Notes: generated by a model from the letters alone, not told the origin. A stretch of 64,000 bases of DNA from Bradyrhizobium sp. in8p8 (GCF_000426845.1 NZ_AUGD01000014.1:62001-126000), one strand, 5' to 3'; shown: positions 9,481-18,219, counted from the stretch's first letter. Numbers and translations: made by a program.

Positions 9481-9570
9481 TCACGCAAGAACAATGACGT
9501 ACGACGCGCCCGCCGCGAGAAGAAGAAAACCAGACAATAGACAAATTAAATATAGTTGGTCGCGGGTCAT
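9481..9570 (-). CDS. 29-residue membrane peptide under a FixK-type box
   Basis: The minus strand has a GGAGATACG-type ribosome site, ATG at 9570, then MTRDQLYLICLLSGFLLLAA, a few more hydrophobic residues and a stop at 9481. It is one transmembrane helix with a short polar N-terminus. The first residues resemble small rhizobial one-TM proteins that begin M(T/S)RD.LYL, usually longer, so this may be the front part of one. A TTGAC-N4-GTCAA box lies 47 bases upstream. The function is unknown. Confidence 0.4.
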   Translation of the reverse strand: MTRDQLYLICLLSGFLLLAAGASYVIVLA

Positions 9571-9616
9571 CGCTGCGCCTCGTATCTCCTAAATAAGGAG
9601 CGCGGACTTGACTACC

Positions 9617-9630
9617 TTGACCTATGTCAA
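9617..9630 (-). promoter_or_regulatory. FixK/FNR-type box (TTGACCTATGTCAA)
   Basis: The 14-mer matches TTGA-N6-TCAA with the usual extra T/C and G flanks. It lies 47 bases before the ATG of the 29-residue peptide on the minus strand and about 20 bases before the coupling-protein remnant on the plus strand. The first is the likelier target, because the second is broken. Confidence 0.5.
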
Positions 9631-9650
9631 GCCGAGAAGGGTAGCGGGCC

Positions 9651-9973
9651 GACGCTTATCTACACCAGCTTGAACCGCACGTGCGCTATGCGGTTCTGGG
9701 CAATGCGGCAGCCACTATCGCCTTCCGAGTAGGCAATAAGGACGCGCCATACCTTGCTCGCGAATTTCATGGGAGGTTCGACGAGATTGGTCTTCTGCAG
9801 CTGCCGAATTACCGCATTTATCTCAAGCTAATGATCGATGGAACGCCGTCAACGCCGTCACGCTTGATCCGCACGCCTATCAGACGCCGCCTATTTTGCT
9901 GATTGCGGAGATGGGTGTGGATTTGGCGTTCGGTTGGAAGCGGTGGCTTGCCAATCGTCGCGCACAGCTCTGA
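9651..9973 (+). pseudogene. C-terminal fragment of a conjugative coupling (TraM-recognition/VirD4-like) protein
   Basis: The plus frame reads ADAYLHQLEPHVRYAVLGNA, then IAFRVGNKDAPYLAREFHG and LLQLPNYRIYLKLMIDGTPS. This is the typical C-terminal block of conjugative DNA-transfer ATPases (QY..QL.P.VR.AVLGN.GT...FRVG..DA..L..EF......L..LPNY..YL.LM.DG...PFSA). A shift at about 9850 breaks the FSA..L tail, which continues as TLDPHAYQTPPILLIAEMGV to a stop at 9973. Only about 100 residues remain of a 500-700-residue family, so an older conjugative element once lay here. Confidence 0.55.
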
Positions 9974-10372
9974 GCAGAACCACCATCGCTTGTTTCCATC
10001 TCGCGTCCAAACGACGAGCCGTCCGTTGACGACAATCCATTGATCCTATGGCAACACTGACACTTGTGAGTGAGATGCGGAGGAAGGAGGTGGCGATCGA
10101 GCCACATGACATTTTCCCTAGGCCGTTCCAGGAGAGGGCGCCAATAGGCCTTGTCAATTTGCCACAATCTCACGCCTCCTTCTTTCACGACCCCAAGGCA
10201 ATATTGCGGTCGGGCCTGTACCTTCTCCGGATTCCGGGTCGGTAGCGAGGCGGAGTTATTCTGCAGCTGCGCGAGCCATGCGCGCAGTAGCTCCGCTTTG
10301 ATATCTCGGGCGGTCGGCAGTGAGGAGAAACGAGACGTCCACCATTGCTCATTCTACGAGGCTATAAAGCCG
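9974..10372. other. No confident gene; minus-strand coding-like frame
   Basis: On the minus strand (about 10320 down to 9880) one frame stays open and reads ARDIKAELLRAWLAQLQNN, then LWQIDKAYWRPLLERPREN. It may be a remnant, but I cannot place it in a family, and its downstream half overlaps the coupling-protein fragment. Confidence 0.2.
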
Positions 10373-10576
10373 GTGAAACTTTGTGACGTTGAGGGATTCG
10401 ATAGCCTCGATGATCTGCTCATCGCAGAAATCACCGACGCCGTGCGTCCTGCCATCTGCATGACGGAAAGATGCGACCACACGGCAAGGATAGAGCCCGA
10501 CCAGGACCAGGGATACTGCGAAGCGTGTGGCGGTAACACCTTCGTATCAGTGCTCGTGCTCGCCGACCTAATCTAA
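10373..10576 (+). CDS. Small Cys-rich hypothetical protein, probably zinc-binding
   Basis: Starting from a GTG at 10373 the frame gives 67 residues: LDDLLIAEITDAVRPAICMT, then CDHTARIEPDQDQGYCEACG and a C-terminal hydrophobic SVLVLADLI. Rhizobial genomes carry many short proteins of the form A.PAICM...C.YT...EPDQD.G.CE.C......SALVLA.LI, and this fits well. The C...C and CxxC pairs suggest a zinc knuckle. The function is unknown. The frame is also open further upstream, but that part does not look like the family. Confidence 0.55.
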   Translation: MKLCDVEGFDSLDDLLIAEITDAVRPAICMTERCDHTARIEPDQDQGYCEACGGNTFVSVLVLADLI

Positions 10577-10734
10577 GAGGCCGGCCATGCAAATCCGAAA
10601 CTTCTAGCACTGCGCGAACGCGGCCGTGAGTGGACCGATGTGTGGTCTGCACAGTATGACGTGATTGTCCCTACTGCGGGGCCCGCCACATGTCTCCTTA
10701 CAAGAGCGGGACGCTGATGACGCAGAGGAGAGCG

Positions 10735-11052
10735 ATGACGAATAGGATCGCTCTTCTCATGAAGTCTTCATAAGCGCATTCCGCGGCGGCAAGGTGATGC
10801 TGCCGATGGCGGGGGTGCGACACTGCCTGACTGCGAAGGCACAGCCGCTGCTTTTGGTGACGAGCTTCTCGGAATTTTCCACCGAGAATGACTCGCATGG
10901 CGAGCACGACTTAGGCCGCTTTAGCTTGGTGGGCCGCACGTTCTTCTGGAAGATAGACAATCGATAAGGGCATGCGGCACGACTCCGAATACCCGAGCGA
11001 TCCCGAACGGACGCTGCGTGTGCTCACGTTGATGCTCGCCAGTGAGTACTGA
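10735..11052 (+). pseudogene. DUF3768 protein, frameshifted
   Basis: After MTNRI at 10735 and a frame change, the sequence reads FRGGKVMLPMAGVRHCL, then FSEFSTENDSHGEHDLGRFS and FFWKID. It continues in another frame as DKGMRHDSEYPSDPERTLRV and LTLMLASEY to a stop at 11052. This is the DUF3768 pattern (DP.GEHDFG...FWKIDYYD......S..P.DP..T.RVLT.MLA.EY). Two frameshifts show that it is dead. The family is common on rhizobial plasmids and islands, and its function is unknown. Confidence 0.7.
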
Positions 11053-11435
11053 ACAGAGCAAGAAGTGACCGCCTCCCATCTAGACGCGAGGGGCGAATGC
11101 TCCAGCAGGAGGAGCACAGTTGTGGGGACCATCGGATGGCCTGCCAGACCCTACGGGTTCGGTGCCCGATCAGGGCGGATTTTCCCTGGACATTCTTGTC
11201 CACCAACCCTTGCTTCAACGCGAGGGTCTTTTTTTCTCGATCGAAATGACCCCTTCCAATTCAATGGCAGGGAAAGGCGCATTTAATCATACTGCTGACA
11301 TTGCATCACTTTAGTCATTGAAATATCTTCAAAAAATCGGCCAGTGCAGCGGTGATAGGGTAACGGGCACCGGCGGCTTGGTCGAGCTGCCTCCCTTGAA
11401 CCTTACAATGACCTAGACCATTCGAAACCTTTGAC
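11053..11435. other. Intergenic region upstream of the hydrolase operon
   Basis: No coding signal is seen in these 383 bases. The stretch presumably contains the promoter of the three-gene operon starting at 11436, but I see no clear -35/-10 pair or known operator. Confidence 0.35.
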
Positions 11436-12515
11436 ATGACTCAGATCCGGTTCTGCAAATCCTCAGACGGCGTCCGTATCGCTTATACTCAGGGCGGCCA
11501 AGGTCCGGCGATGATCGAGGTAGCGACTTGGCTCAATCATGTGGAATACGATTGGAAGAGCCCAATCTGGAATGCGCGACTTGCCGAGCTGACAAGGAAC
11601 TACACGCTTACGCGCTATGATGGTCGCGGCTGCGGACTCTCCGAACAAAATCCCCCGCACCTGACATTCGATGATCTTGTTGCCGACCTCGAGGCGGTCG
11701 TCGACGCGTCAGGGCTGAAGCGATTCATACTCCTCGGCTGCTGCCAGGGAGCGCCGGTGGCGATGGCTTACGCGGCACGTCATCCGGAGCGCGTGAGCCA
11801 CTTGGTTCTTTATGGCGCCTATGCACGCGGAAAGCTCACTCACAATCCGTTGCCGCAGGACGTTGACGAAGCCGAGACGATGCTCAAGCTGGTCGAACTC
11901 GGGTGGGGGCGTGACAATCCGGCGTTCCGCCAGGTGTTTTCTGCCCTCCTGATACCCGATAGCAGGCCGGAGCAATACAGCTGGTTCATGGATATGCAGC
12001 GCATGACGATCTCGCCACAAAACGTGGTGCATCTGATGCGGACGCATAACCGCATCGATGTTAGCGACATGCTGTCCGATATCCGCAGTCCGACGCTTGT
12101 CATGCACGCGCGCAATGACAGGCGAGTGCCGTTCGCCGACGGCCATATGGTCGCCCATTCAATCCCGAATGCCGAATTCGTGCCCTTGGAAAGCAATAAC
12201 CATCTTCTGCTCGAACATCAGCCTGCGTGGCGTCAGTTCCTTGACGAGACGGCACGATTTGTCCGCGCTGATCGGCGCGCGGAATCCGGAGAAACCCCGT
12301 TTCTCGAGCTGACTGCACGCGAACGCGAGGTGCTCGACCTGATCGCCCGCGGTTTAGGCAATTTGCAGATCGCTAAGTCGTTGACGCTGAGCGAGAAAAC
12401 CGTCCGCAATCACATCAACAGCATTTTCGGCAAGCTCGGCACGCTAAACCGCGCGCAGGCGATCGTCCGTGCGCGCGAGGCGGGGCTTGGATCTCGGGGC
12501 TTCTCCAGGAACTGA
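11436..12515 (+). CDS. Alpha/beta-hydrolase fused to a LuxR-type DNA-binding domain
   Basis: The 359-residue protein has an alpha/beta-hydrolase fold (about 1-280) and a C-terminal LuxR/FixJ HTH (about 290-355: ELTAREREVLDLIARGL, then LSEKTVRNHI). The nucleophile elbow reads G-C-C-Q-G (C103), so cysteine replaces the usual serine. The acid is likely in HARNDRRVPF and the histidine in NNHLLLEHQP. The design suggests that a small molecule bound or turned over by the hydrolase pocket controls transcription, as RsbQ or D14/KAI2 use hydrolase folds for sensing. It is the first gene of a three-gene set with a methyltransferase and a second hydrolase fused to a cyclase. No RBS is evident. Confidence 0.85.
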   Translation: MTQIRFCKSSDGVRIAYTQGGQGPAMIEVATWLNHVEYDWKSPIWNARLAELTRNYTLTRYDGRGCGLSEQNPPHLTFDDLVADLEAVVDASGLKRFILLGCCQGAPVAMAYAARHPERVSHLVLYGAYARGKLTHNPLPQDVDEAETMLKLVELGWGRDNPAFRQVFSALLIPDSRPEQYSWFMDMQRMTISPQNVVHLMRTHNRIDVSDMLSDIRSPTLVMHARNDRRVPFADGHMVAHSIPNAEFVPLESNNHLLLEHQPAWRQFLDETARFVRADRRAESGETPFLELTAREREVLDLIARGLGNLQIAKSLTLSEKTVRNHINSIFGKLGTLNRAQAIVRAREAGLGSRGFSRN

Positions 12516-12671
12516 CCGAATCTGGGTCCTGGGCCCCAAACTCTTTCATTGATCTCGTCAAAATTGTGCAGCCGTCTGGGTCCGGCGGCTCATGACGAAT
12601 GCTCAGTATTCTTGATGAATTGGCAAACCTGGAGCGATCGCGCCACCAGCCAAGTTTGGAGGGAGAAGGCA

Positions 12672-13478
12672 ATGACCGTGACAAAAACCGCACCTGCTGG
12701 ATCTGCTTCGGTGCAAGGGGACTTGTGGGGCTCGCGTCCCCGTGACTATGCCGAGGTACAGGAGCCGACGTTCCTTCCCCTTTATGAGAGCGTGCTGGCG
12801 CGTCCGGAAGTCGCGAAGGCTGGGTCAATCCTCGATATTGGGTGTGGAGCTGGGCTCGCAGCGCAGGTTTTCTCAAGAGCAATCGGCCGTGTTGCAGGCG
12901 TCGATGCTACTGCGCCCTTCATCGAGATTGCGCTGCGTCGCGTCCCCGGTGGAGAGTTCCACGTCGTCGAAATGGAAGCCCTCCCCTACGAGGACGACTC
13001 TTTCGACGTCGTGACAGGCTTCAACGCATTTCAGTATGCCGCTTCACCGGTGAACGCCCTGCGTGAGGCGCGACGCGTCGTGAAGACCAACGGCATCATC
13101 ATCATCGCAGTCTGGGGCTTGCCGGAGACCTGCGAGGCTGCCGGGCACCTGAAGGCTTTGGGATCGCTGATGCCGCCACCACCCCACGGCGCTCCAGGCC
13201 CGTTTGCGCTCTCGGATGAAAGCAAGCTCAAAACGCTCGCGAGCGAAGCGGGCCTGACACCGGGCGTAGTCGTGGATGTCTCATGTCCCTGGATTTATCC
13301 CGATTTGGAGACCGCACTCAGGGGCATGCTGTCCGCGGGACCAGCCGAGCGCGCGGTCCGGGCCTCCAGCTTTGAACGCGCCCGCGACGCAGTCGCCGCT
13401 GCGATCGAGCGCTACCGCACTGCGTCCAGCGGCTATCGTCTGAACAACACGTTCCGATACCTAGTCGCTCGCTCATAG
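12672..13478 (+). CDS. SAM-dependent class I methyltransferase
   Basis: The 268-residue protein has motif I SILDIGCGAGLAAQ, an acidic loop GVDAT, motif post-I EMEALPYEDDSFDVVTGFNA and the Methyltransf_11 pattern ALREARRVV. A strong AGGGAGAAGG site sits directly before the ATG at 12672, so I prefer this start to upstream in-frame ATGs. The substrate is unknown. It lies between the hydrolase-LuxR and hydrolase-cyclase genes, 157 bases after the first and 12 before the second. It may therefore make or modify the small molecule that they sense, or act on a signalling partner (inference). Confidence 0.85.
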   Translation: MTVTKTAPAGSASVQGDLWGSRPRDYAEVQEPTFLPLYESVLARPEVAKAGSILDIGCGAGLAAQVFSRAIGRVAGVDATAPFIEIALRRVPGGEFHVVEMEALPYEDDSFDVVTGFNAFQYAASPVNALREARRVVKTNGIIIIAVWGLPETCEAAGHLKALGSLMPPPPHGAPGPFALSDESKLKTLASEAGLTPGVVVDVSCPWIYPDLETALRGMLSAGPAERAVRASSFERARDAVAAAIERYRTASSGYRLNNTFRYLVARS

Positions 13479-13490
13479 AGACGAGACTCA

Positions 13491-14816
13491 ATGTCCGACA
13501 TAGATTTGCCCCCGACGCATTACGCGCTTTCAGGTGAGGTCAGTATTGCCTACCAGGTGATGGGCAACGGAGCGATCGACATCATCATGGTCCCTGGCCT
13601 GTTTTCGCACGTCGAGTTCATGCATGAGCTCCCAGGCTACACGGCGTTCTTGCGGCGGCTATCCCGATTTGCCCGGATTGTGAGCTTCGACAAACGAGGC
13701 CAGGGGTTGTCGGACAGAATGTCCGGCGCGCCCTCACTCGAGCAACGCATGGACGATGTCCGCGCCGTCATGGACGAGATTGGATCCCGCTGCGCCATTA
13801 TTTTCGGCTTCTCTGAGGGTTGTCCTATGAGCATTTTGTTCGCGGCAACCTATCCCGACCGGGTCTCGCACCTTATTCTCGTGGGAGGGTTTTCCCGCGC
13901 TGCGGATCGGATGTCTGACGACTTGTGGCAGCCTCGTTTGGAACAGATCATCAAGTCGTTCGGTAGCGGAGCCATGATCAAAACGGTCATCCCGAGTCAA
14001 TTGCACAGCGCCGCCGCCGTTAGCCAGTTCGCTAAGCTAGAGCGGTTATCCAGCAGTCCCGGCGCGTTGCGGACGCTCTTGGCACTCAACCGGCAGATCG
14101 ACGTCTCCTCGATCCTCCCCACATTGCAGATCCCCACTTTAGTGGTGCACCGCAAAACAGATGCTCAGGTCCCCGTCGCCCTGGGTCGAAAACTGGGTCA
14201 GAAAATTCCGGGGGCAAAGTACGTCGAATATGCCGAGGGCGATCACTGTTACTGGCTCGGTGAAGTTGAGGCGCTCTATGGAGACATTGAGGAGTTTGTT
14301 ACCGGCCGACGGGAAGCTGCATCAATGGACCTGGAGCGAGTATTGGCGACCGTGCTTTTCACGGACATCGTCGGTTCGACCCGGAATGCCGCCGAGATGG
14401 GCGACCAAACGTGGCGTCGATTGCTGGATTGTCACGATGAATTGGCGAAGCAGATGGTCGCAAAGCATCGCGGCACTTTGATCAAGAACACTGGCGATGG
14501 TATTCTCGCGACATTCGACGGACCTGGTCGGGCAGTTCGATGCGCGATTGCCGTCGTGTCCGCTTCAAAGAGAATCGGTTTAACATTGCGCGCCGGCCTT
14601 CACACTGGCGAGATCGAAATCAGAGGGCGGGATGTCGGCGGTATTGCCGTGCACGTCGCGGCTCGCGTCATGGCCAATTCCAAAGCTGATGAGGTACTTG
14701 TTTCAAGAGTCGTGACCGATCTCGTGGCCGGAGCAGGTTTGAAATTCTCCGATCGCGGGTCGCACGAGCTTAAGGGCATTCCGGACCGGTGGGATCTCTT
14801 TGCTGCAAGCATCTAG
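13491..14816 (+). CDS. Alpha/beta-hydrolase fused to a class III adenylate cyclase
   Basis: The 441-residue protein has an alpha/beta-hydrolase N-terminus (about 1-275) with nucleophile elbow GFSEG (S108), acid near VVHRKTDAQVPV and histidine near EGDHCYW. A class III nucleotide cyclase domain follows (about 282-441) with metal-binding VLFTDIVGST and NTGDGILATF and the RAGLHTGEIE strand. Cyclase domains fused to hydrolases are known from rhizobia and actinobacteria. The probable reaction is ATP to cAMP controlled by the hydrolase domain. It follows the methyltransferase by only 12 bases, so co-transcription is likely. No TM segment is seen, so it is cytoplasmic. Confidence 0.88.
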   Translation: MSDIDLPPTHYALSGEVSIAYQVMGNGAIDIIMVPGLFSHVEFMHELPGYTAFLRRLSRFARIVSFDKRGQGLSDRMSGAPSLEQRMDDVRAVMDEIGSRCAIIFGFSEGCPMSILFAATYPDRVSHLILVGGFSRAADRMSDDLWQPRLEQIIKSFGSGAMIKTVIPSQLHSAAAVSQFAKLERLSSSPGALRTLLALNRQIDVSSILPTLQIPTLVVHRKTDAQVPVALGRKLGQKIPGAKYVEYAEGDHCYWLGEVEALYGDIEEFVTGRREAASMDLERVLATVLFTDIVGSTRNAAEMGDQTWRRLLDCHDELAKQMVAKHRGTLIKNTGDGILATFDGPGRAVRCAIAVVSASKRIGLTLRAGLHTGEIEIRGRDVGGIAVHVAARVMANSKADEVLVSRVVTDLVAGAGLKFSDRGSHELKGIPDRWDLFAASI

Positions 14817-14916
14817 TCTCTGGTCCACGACGTCATCTGTTGCGGTTTGCACAAGAGAGGTCGTTATCGGAGCGAAGCGCCCGTCGCTGAAGTTTATGAG
14901 TGTGCGCCCTAATAGC

Positions 14917-15055
14917 CTTCGGCCTCCCCTATCTGAACGGCCGCGACATTCGGAAGCTACCCCACCTCGAGCGAAAGGCCGAGCTCAAGAAGATCATCGC
15001 GGGAACGGACGACGTACAGTATAGCAAAAGCTTCGAGAGCGAAGGGCAGCTTTAG
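14917..15055 (+). pseudogene. Fragment of an ATP-dependent DNA ligase (LigD-type)
   Basis: The reading FGLPYLNGRDIRKLPHLERK, then AELKKIIAGTDDVQYSKSFE to a stop, matches the segment after the nucleotidyl-transfer core in LigD-type ligases (FDLLYLDG.DLR.LPL.ERK..L..L......Q.S..F). No catalytic KYDG motif or other domain remains. The flanks before and after are non-coding. Confidence 0.55.
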
Positions 15056-15229
15056 CGACTTCACCATCTTCTCCACGGTCGTCTTGTACTTTTAAATGAT
15101 CCGATCCGAGATGAGCGTCGTAGCGCTCCTATCCCGGTAGATCTCGAAGACTTCTAGCGCTGCCGTTGGCCGTCGGTGTTTCATCGTTCTGGATGCACCC
15201 GCGACCCTTCGCAATCTTACATACCCGAA
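15056..15229. other. No recognisable gene
   Basis: This is a short stretch between two gene fragments. Nothing was identified on either strand. Confidence 0.3.
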
Positions 15230-15431
15230 ACTTCCTCAATCACGCTCCGGATAGTTCTTTCCCAAGCGATGACAGCGCCATACTCTTCCGATGGGTTTGG
15301 TCCTCTGGGTGTCCGCCTCAACGCCGGCACGTCGTGCCGGGGCCCTAGCCGCCGCCCTCGGGCTCTGCGTAGGCTGGGCCCGGGTCTACCTCGCCGCCCA
15401 TTTCCCTTTGGACATTGTCGGCCGATAGACG
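15230..15431 (+). pseudogene. PAP2-family phosphatase fragment, frameshifted
   Basis: DSSFPSDDSAILF matches the second PAP2 motif (PS.H: normally SFPSDHA). After a frame change ALAAALGLCVGWARVYLAAH plus FPLDIVG gives the third motif (SR.Y...H...D). The catalytic histidine of SFPSDH is Asp here, and the frame is broken. A complete PAP2 gene is present at 37.3-37.9 kb. Confidence 0.55.
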
Positions 15432-15631
15432 CCCCGGGTCCTTACAACCCGGTACTTTTTGCGGTGATAACCGATGAAGAGTCGCAGACAGTCGCCTGTG
15501 CACTCGATAAGTTCGCCAATTACGCTTGGGACTTGATGTCCGGGACCGCGGGTAAGCTGGCGCTGGCAATTAGCCGTGCTCGCCGGGCGGCCTCGTGTTC
15601 TCGAGTCGGATCGAACCGTGACACCGTTCGG

Positions 15632-15988
15632 CTACACGACGCACAATCGAAAGGCCGAGGCCGGTTCCATCACCTCGCGAGCGACTTCCACGAAAGAACG
15701 GTTCGAGATGCGGTCGATTTCCGAAGCAGGGATGCCCGGGCCGGTATCGGCGACCTCCAGGATGACAGCATCGTTTTGCCGCAACAGGCTTAGGTCCACC
15801 CGACCGCCTGGCGGGGTGTGCCGAAGTGCGTTATCGATCAGGTTTCGAGAAGTATCGCAAAGGCGACGGGTTCGCCACGCACCCGGTTCGTCTCGATCCG
15901 CGCGAAACCCAGGTCGATCGAGCGGTTCTGGGCCGCCGGGCGCAGATCGGCGACCCTTGAGGATGCGATCGAGTGCGCTTAGCGGCAT
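15632..15988 (-). pseudogene. Sensor histidine kinase fragment (ATPase domain)
   Basis: The minus strand reads NLIDNALRHTPPGGRVDLSL, then AVILEVADTGPGIPASEIDR, which are the N and G1 boxes of a HATPase_c domain. Continuation to the F and G2 boxes is lost, and the upstream part is scrambled by frameshifts. No HisKA histidine remains. Confidence 0.6.
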
Positions 15989-16007
15989 TTCTACTCATCA
16001 TTAAGAA

Positions 16008-17190
16008 ATGGAGAAAGAGACGTTGGTTGATGAGACCTTTGCCGGTACGGCCGGTTGGGCCATAAGGCCTGTATGGCGCCGGATTCGAGATGTAATCGCC
16101 GTCCGATCCGTGCTGCCCAAGTCCCAGCGCGACGCCCGCCTGGACCTATTTCGAGGCCTGGCAAATTGGCTGATCTTCCTAGGGCACATTCCGGACAGCG
16201 TACTCGCATGGTTCACAATGCGGAACTACGGCTTTAGCGATGGAGCCGATCTCTTCGTGCTGATTTCCGGCTACACGGCGACGCTTGTTTTCGGCAAGAT
16301 GATGATGGAACGGGGCTTCTTCATCGGTGCTACGAGGGTGTTGCGCCGGGTCTGGCAGCTCTACGTTGCCCATTTGCTGATCTTCATTTTTTACCTCACT
16401 TCGGTTCACTATCTTTCGCATAAGTTCGACGATCCGCATCTGATGGATCAATTCAAGTCACGTCCCTCCGTCGAGACTCTCTTGCAAGGTCTCATGCTCA
16501 AGTTCAAGCCTTTGGTTCATGTTGCGATGGCACAATGCGGTGATGATCGGATCTATCGGCCTGTATCTGGCAGCTCGCCATTACGGCTGGAATTTTGCCT
16601 CCTATCCTGCGGGCGTTTGGTACTTCAATCCGCTTACCTGGCAGTTGCTCTTTGTTTTCGGAGCTTGGCTGGCACTCGGGGGAGCTGCGGCGAATCGAGG
16701 GCTTCTGCAATTTCGCAGCCTTTACGTCCTGAGTATCGGCTTCGTCCTGTTTGCTGTCGCCATCACGCTGGCTGAGCGGATTCCCGAATTGCGGCAGACC
16801 GTTCTCGACGCGATCGCAGAGACATTCATTCCGAACGACAAGACGAATCTGGCGCCTTACCGGGTGATCCATTTGGTGAGCCTGATGTTCATCGTCGTCT
16901 CGCTCATTCCGGTCGATTGGCCAGGGCTGAAATGGCCGATCTTCAGGCCGATGATTAGATGCGGTCAGCAGTCGCTGCCTGTATTTTGCGTTGGCCTGTT
17001 CCTGTCCTTCATCGCGCACTTCGTGCTGGAGTTCGCGTCAGTGGGAGTAGCGGCCCAGCTCCTGGTCGGTGCCGCAGGTCTTTGGATCATGACCATGGTC
17101 GCGTACTATCGGGCTTGGTCGAAGGAGGTCGACAAGGGTCTGCCTTCGGGCGGCAAGTTGCCGAAAGGAGAGGCTGGGGCTGAGCCATAA
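16008..17190 (+). pseudogene. opgC: OpgC-family membrane protein, frameshifted with internal deletion
   Basis: The first frame (16008-16520) encodes RDARLDLFRGLANWLIFLGH, the DGADLFVLISGYTATLVFGK motif and TM helices of OpgC, the enzyme that succinylates osmoregulated periplasmic glucans. Near 16520 the frame changes to GLYLAARHYGWNF, then VWYFNPLTWQLLFVFGAW and further helices to a stop at 17190. Compared with the family order, about 30 residues around the junction are missing. The gene therefore had an internal deletion plus a frameshift and is unlikely to make active enzyme. Confidence 0.75.
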
Positions 17191-17347
17191 GCCATTCTGA
17201 AGTATGGAAGCGTTCCCACATCGAGCCAAGATTTCGGAGCTTCAGCACGAGATTGTCCAGCGCTGTTCGCACTGTGCGTGGCGGGAGGGAAGCGGCAAGA
17301 GTAGCGCACCACTCGACGCGGCGCCGCAACACTTCGCTCACGCTCAT
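17087..17347 (-). CDS. Small hypothetical protein, paralogue of 7846-8196
   Basis: From the ATG at 17347 the frame gives MSVSEVLRRRVEWCATLAAS, then TVRTALDNLVLKLRN. It matches the copy at 8.2 kb at DNA and protein level over about 120 bases. Its C-terminal part overlaps the 3' end of the opgC pseudogene on the other strand and is probably not ancestral. The function is unknown and this may be a fragment of a dispersed repeat. Confidence 0.35.
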   Translation of the reverse strand: MSVSEVLRRRVEWCATLAASLPPRTVRTALDNLVLKLRNLGSMWERFHTSEWLMAQPQPLLSATCRPKADPCRPPSTKPDSTRPWS

Positions 17348-18219
17348 CGGAGGCACCTCCCGTTGATTTCGAGCTGTTGCACCTGCAGAACTTTTCTGGA
17401 TTCCTAGCCAACACGGTTTGCGGAATGCGAACAATTACTACAGGACCGCTACAGGAGAGGAAGGACGGCTTCAGCCGCTTGCCGCGGCTGAGGCCGCTTT
17501 CGTGCCGAAGCCGCTACCTTGTAGCACGTGCCATGCTCGTTATGGTCCAGCGAGCAAAGACATGGCAGATTTGGTGTGTCTGGATCTCTCTTCGGCCGGA
17601 GCGGTGGTCCTGCAGCTGGGCCGCCTTGGTGAAAATCCCATTCCTCCATTGCATATGGCTTTGATGTCTGGGCGCGCGGTCAGTACAGCGCATTCTTTTG
17701 TCGACGCCCCTGTCAACGCGCAGGACAGTCGCCGCCCAACTCGAGTTCGATGATTCCAGCCCTTGCATGCTGCGCGGGCGGGAAACGCCGATGTGGCGCG
17801 TCGCCCGAGATCGGAGCCGCCAGTGTGATCTCGACGCGAACGAGAGCTGGCACGCGAATCTCCGCCCAATCGACCCCGGCGGGCTCAGTGAACCGCAGGC
17901 TGTGAGCCGCTCCGTGCCGACGCGACGCAGCAAACCCTCTTACCAGTCGTAACTCCACGCCGCCAGCGCTCGGTGCCCGACACATGACCTGCGTTCGCTA
18001 CGTAACCTTAAAGCTAGACTTAAAGTCAAATCCTCAGGCCGCCTATCAAGCTATGCAAGGCGGCCGACGAAGGATCCAGCGGAATCGCGGATACCGACGC
18101 AATTCCATCTAGCCAGAAGAGAAATGGCTGCGCCAACGTGCCGGAAAAGCGTCCGAACGGTCAGCTCTGAGAAGGTGAGGTCGATGGGCGCTGATGCTCC
18201 TTCAAGCCTGACCTCAGCC
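17348..18219. other. Gap without a confident gene
   Basis: A plus frame at 17418-17753 contains KPLPCSTCHARYG (a CxxCH motif) but has no recognisable family. A minus frame at 17713-17985 also stays open. Codon patterns are ambiguous on both strands. Two CTTAA pentamers 12 bases apart occur at 18007-18023, similar to but not the same spacing as the boxes near 44.8 and 47.4 kb. Confidence 0.3.

Noticed and set aside
15004..15025. A GTATAG hexamer near 15.02 kb as a sixth shared box
   Set aside because: It lies within the LigD remnant reading frame, lacks the ATTAC half at 6 bases and has no start codon at the expected distance.
17418..17753. CxxCH motif suggesting a cytochrome c
   Set aside because: Only one motif in a frame with no signal peptide and no further cytochrome features.
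18007..18023. Third CTTAA pair as a site for the QseB-like regulator
   Set aside because: Spacing is 12 instead of 11 bases and the intervening bases differ, and no related gene lies beside it.
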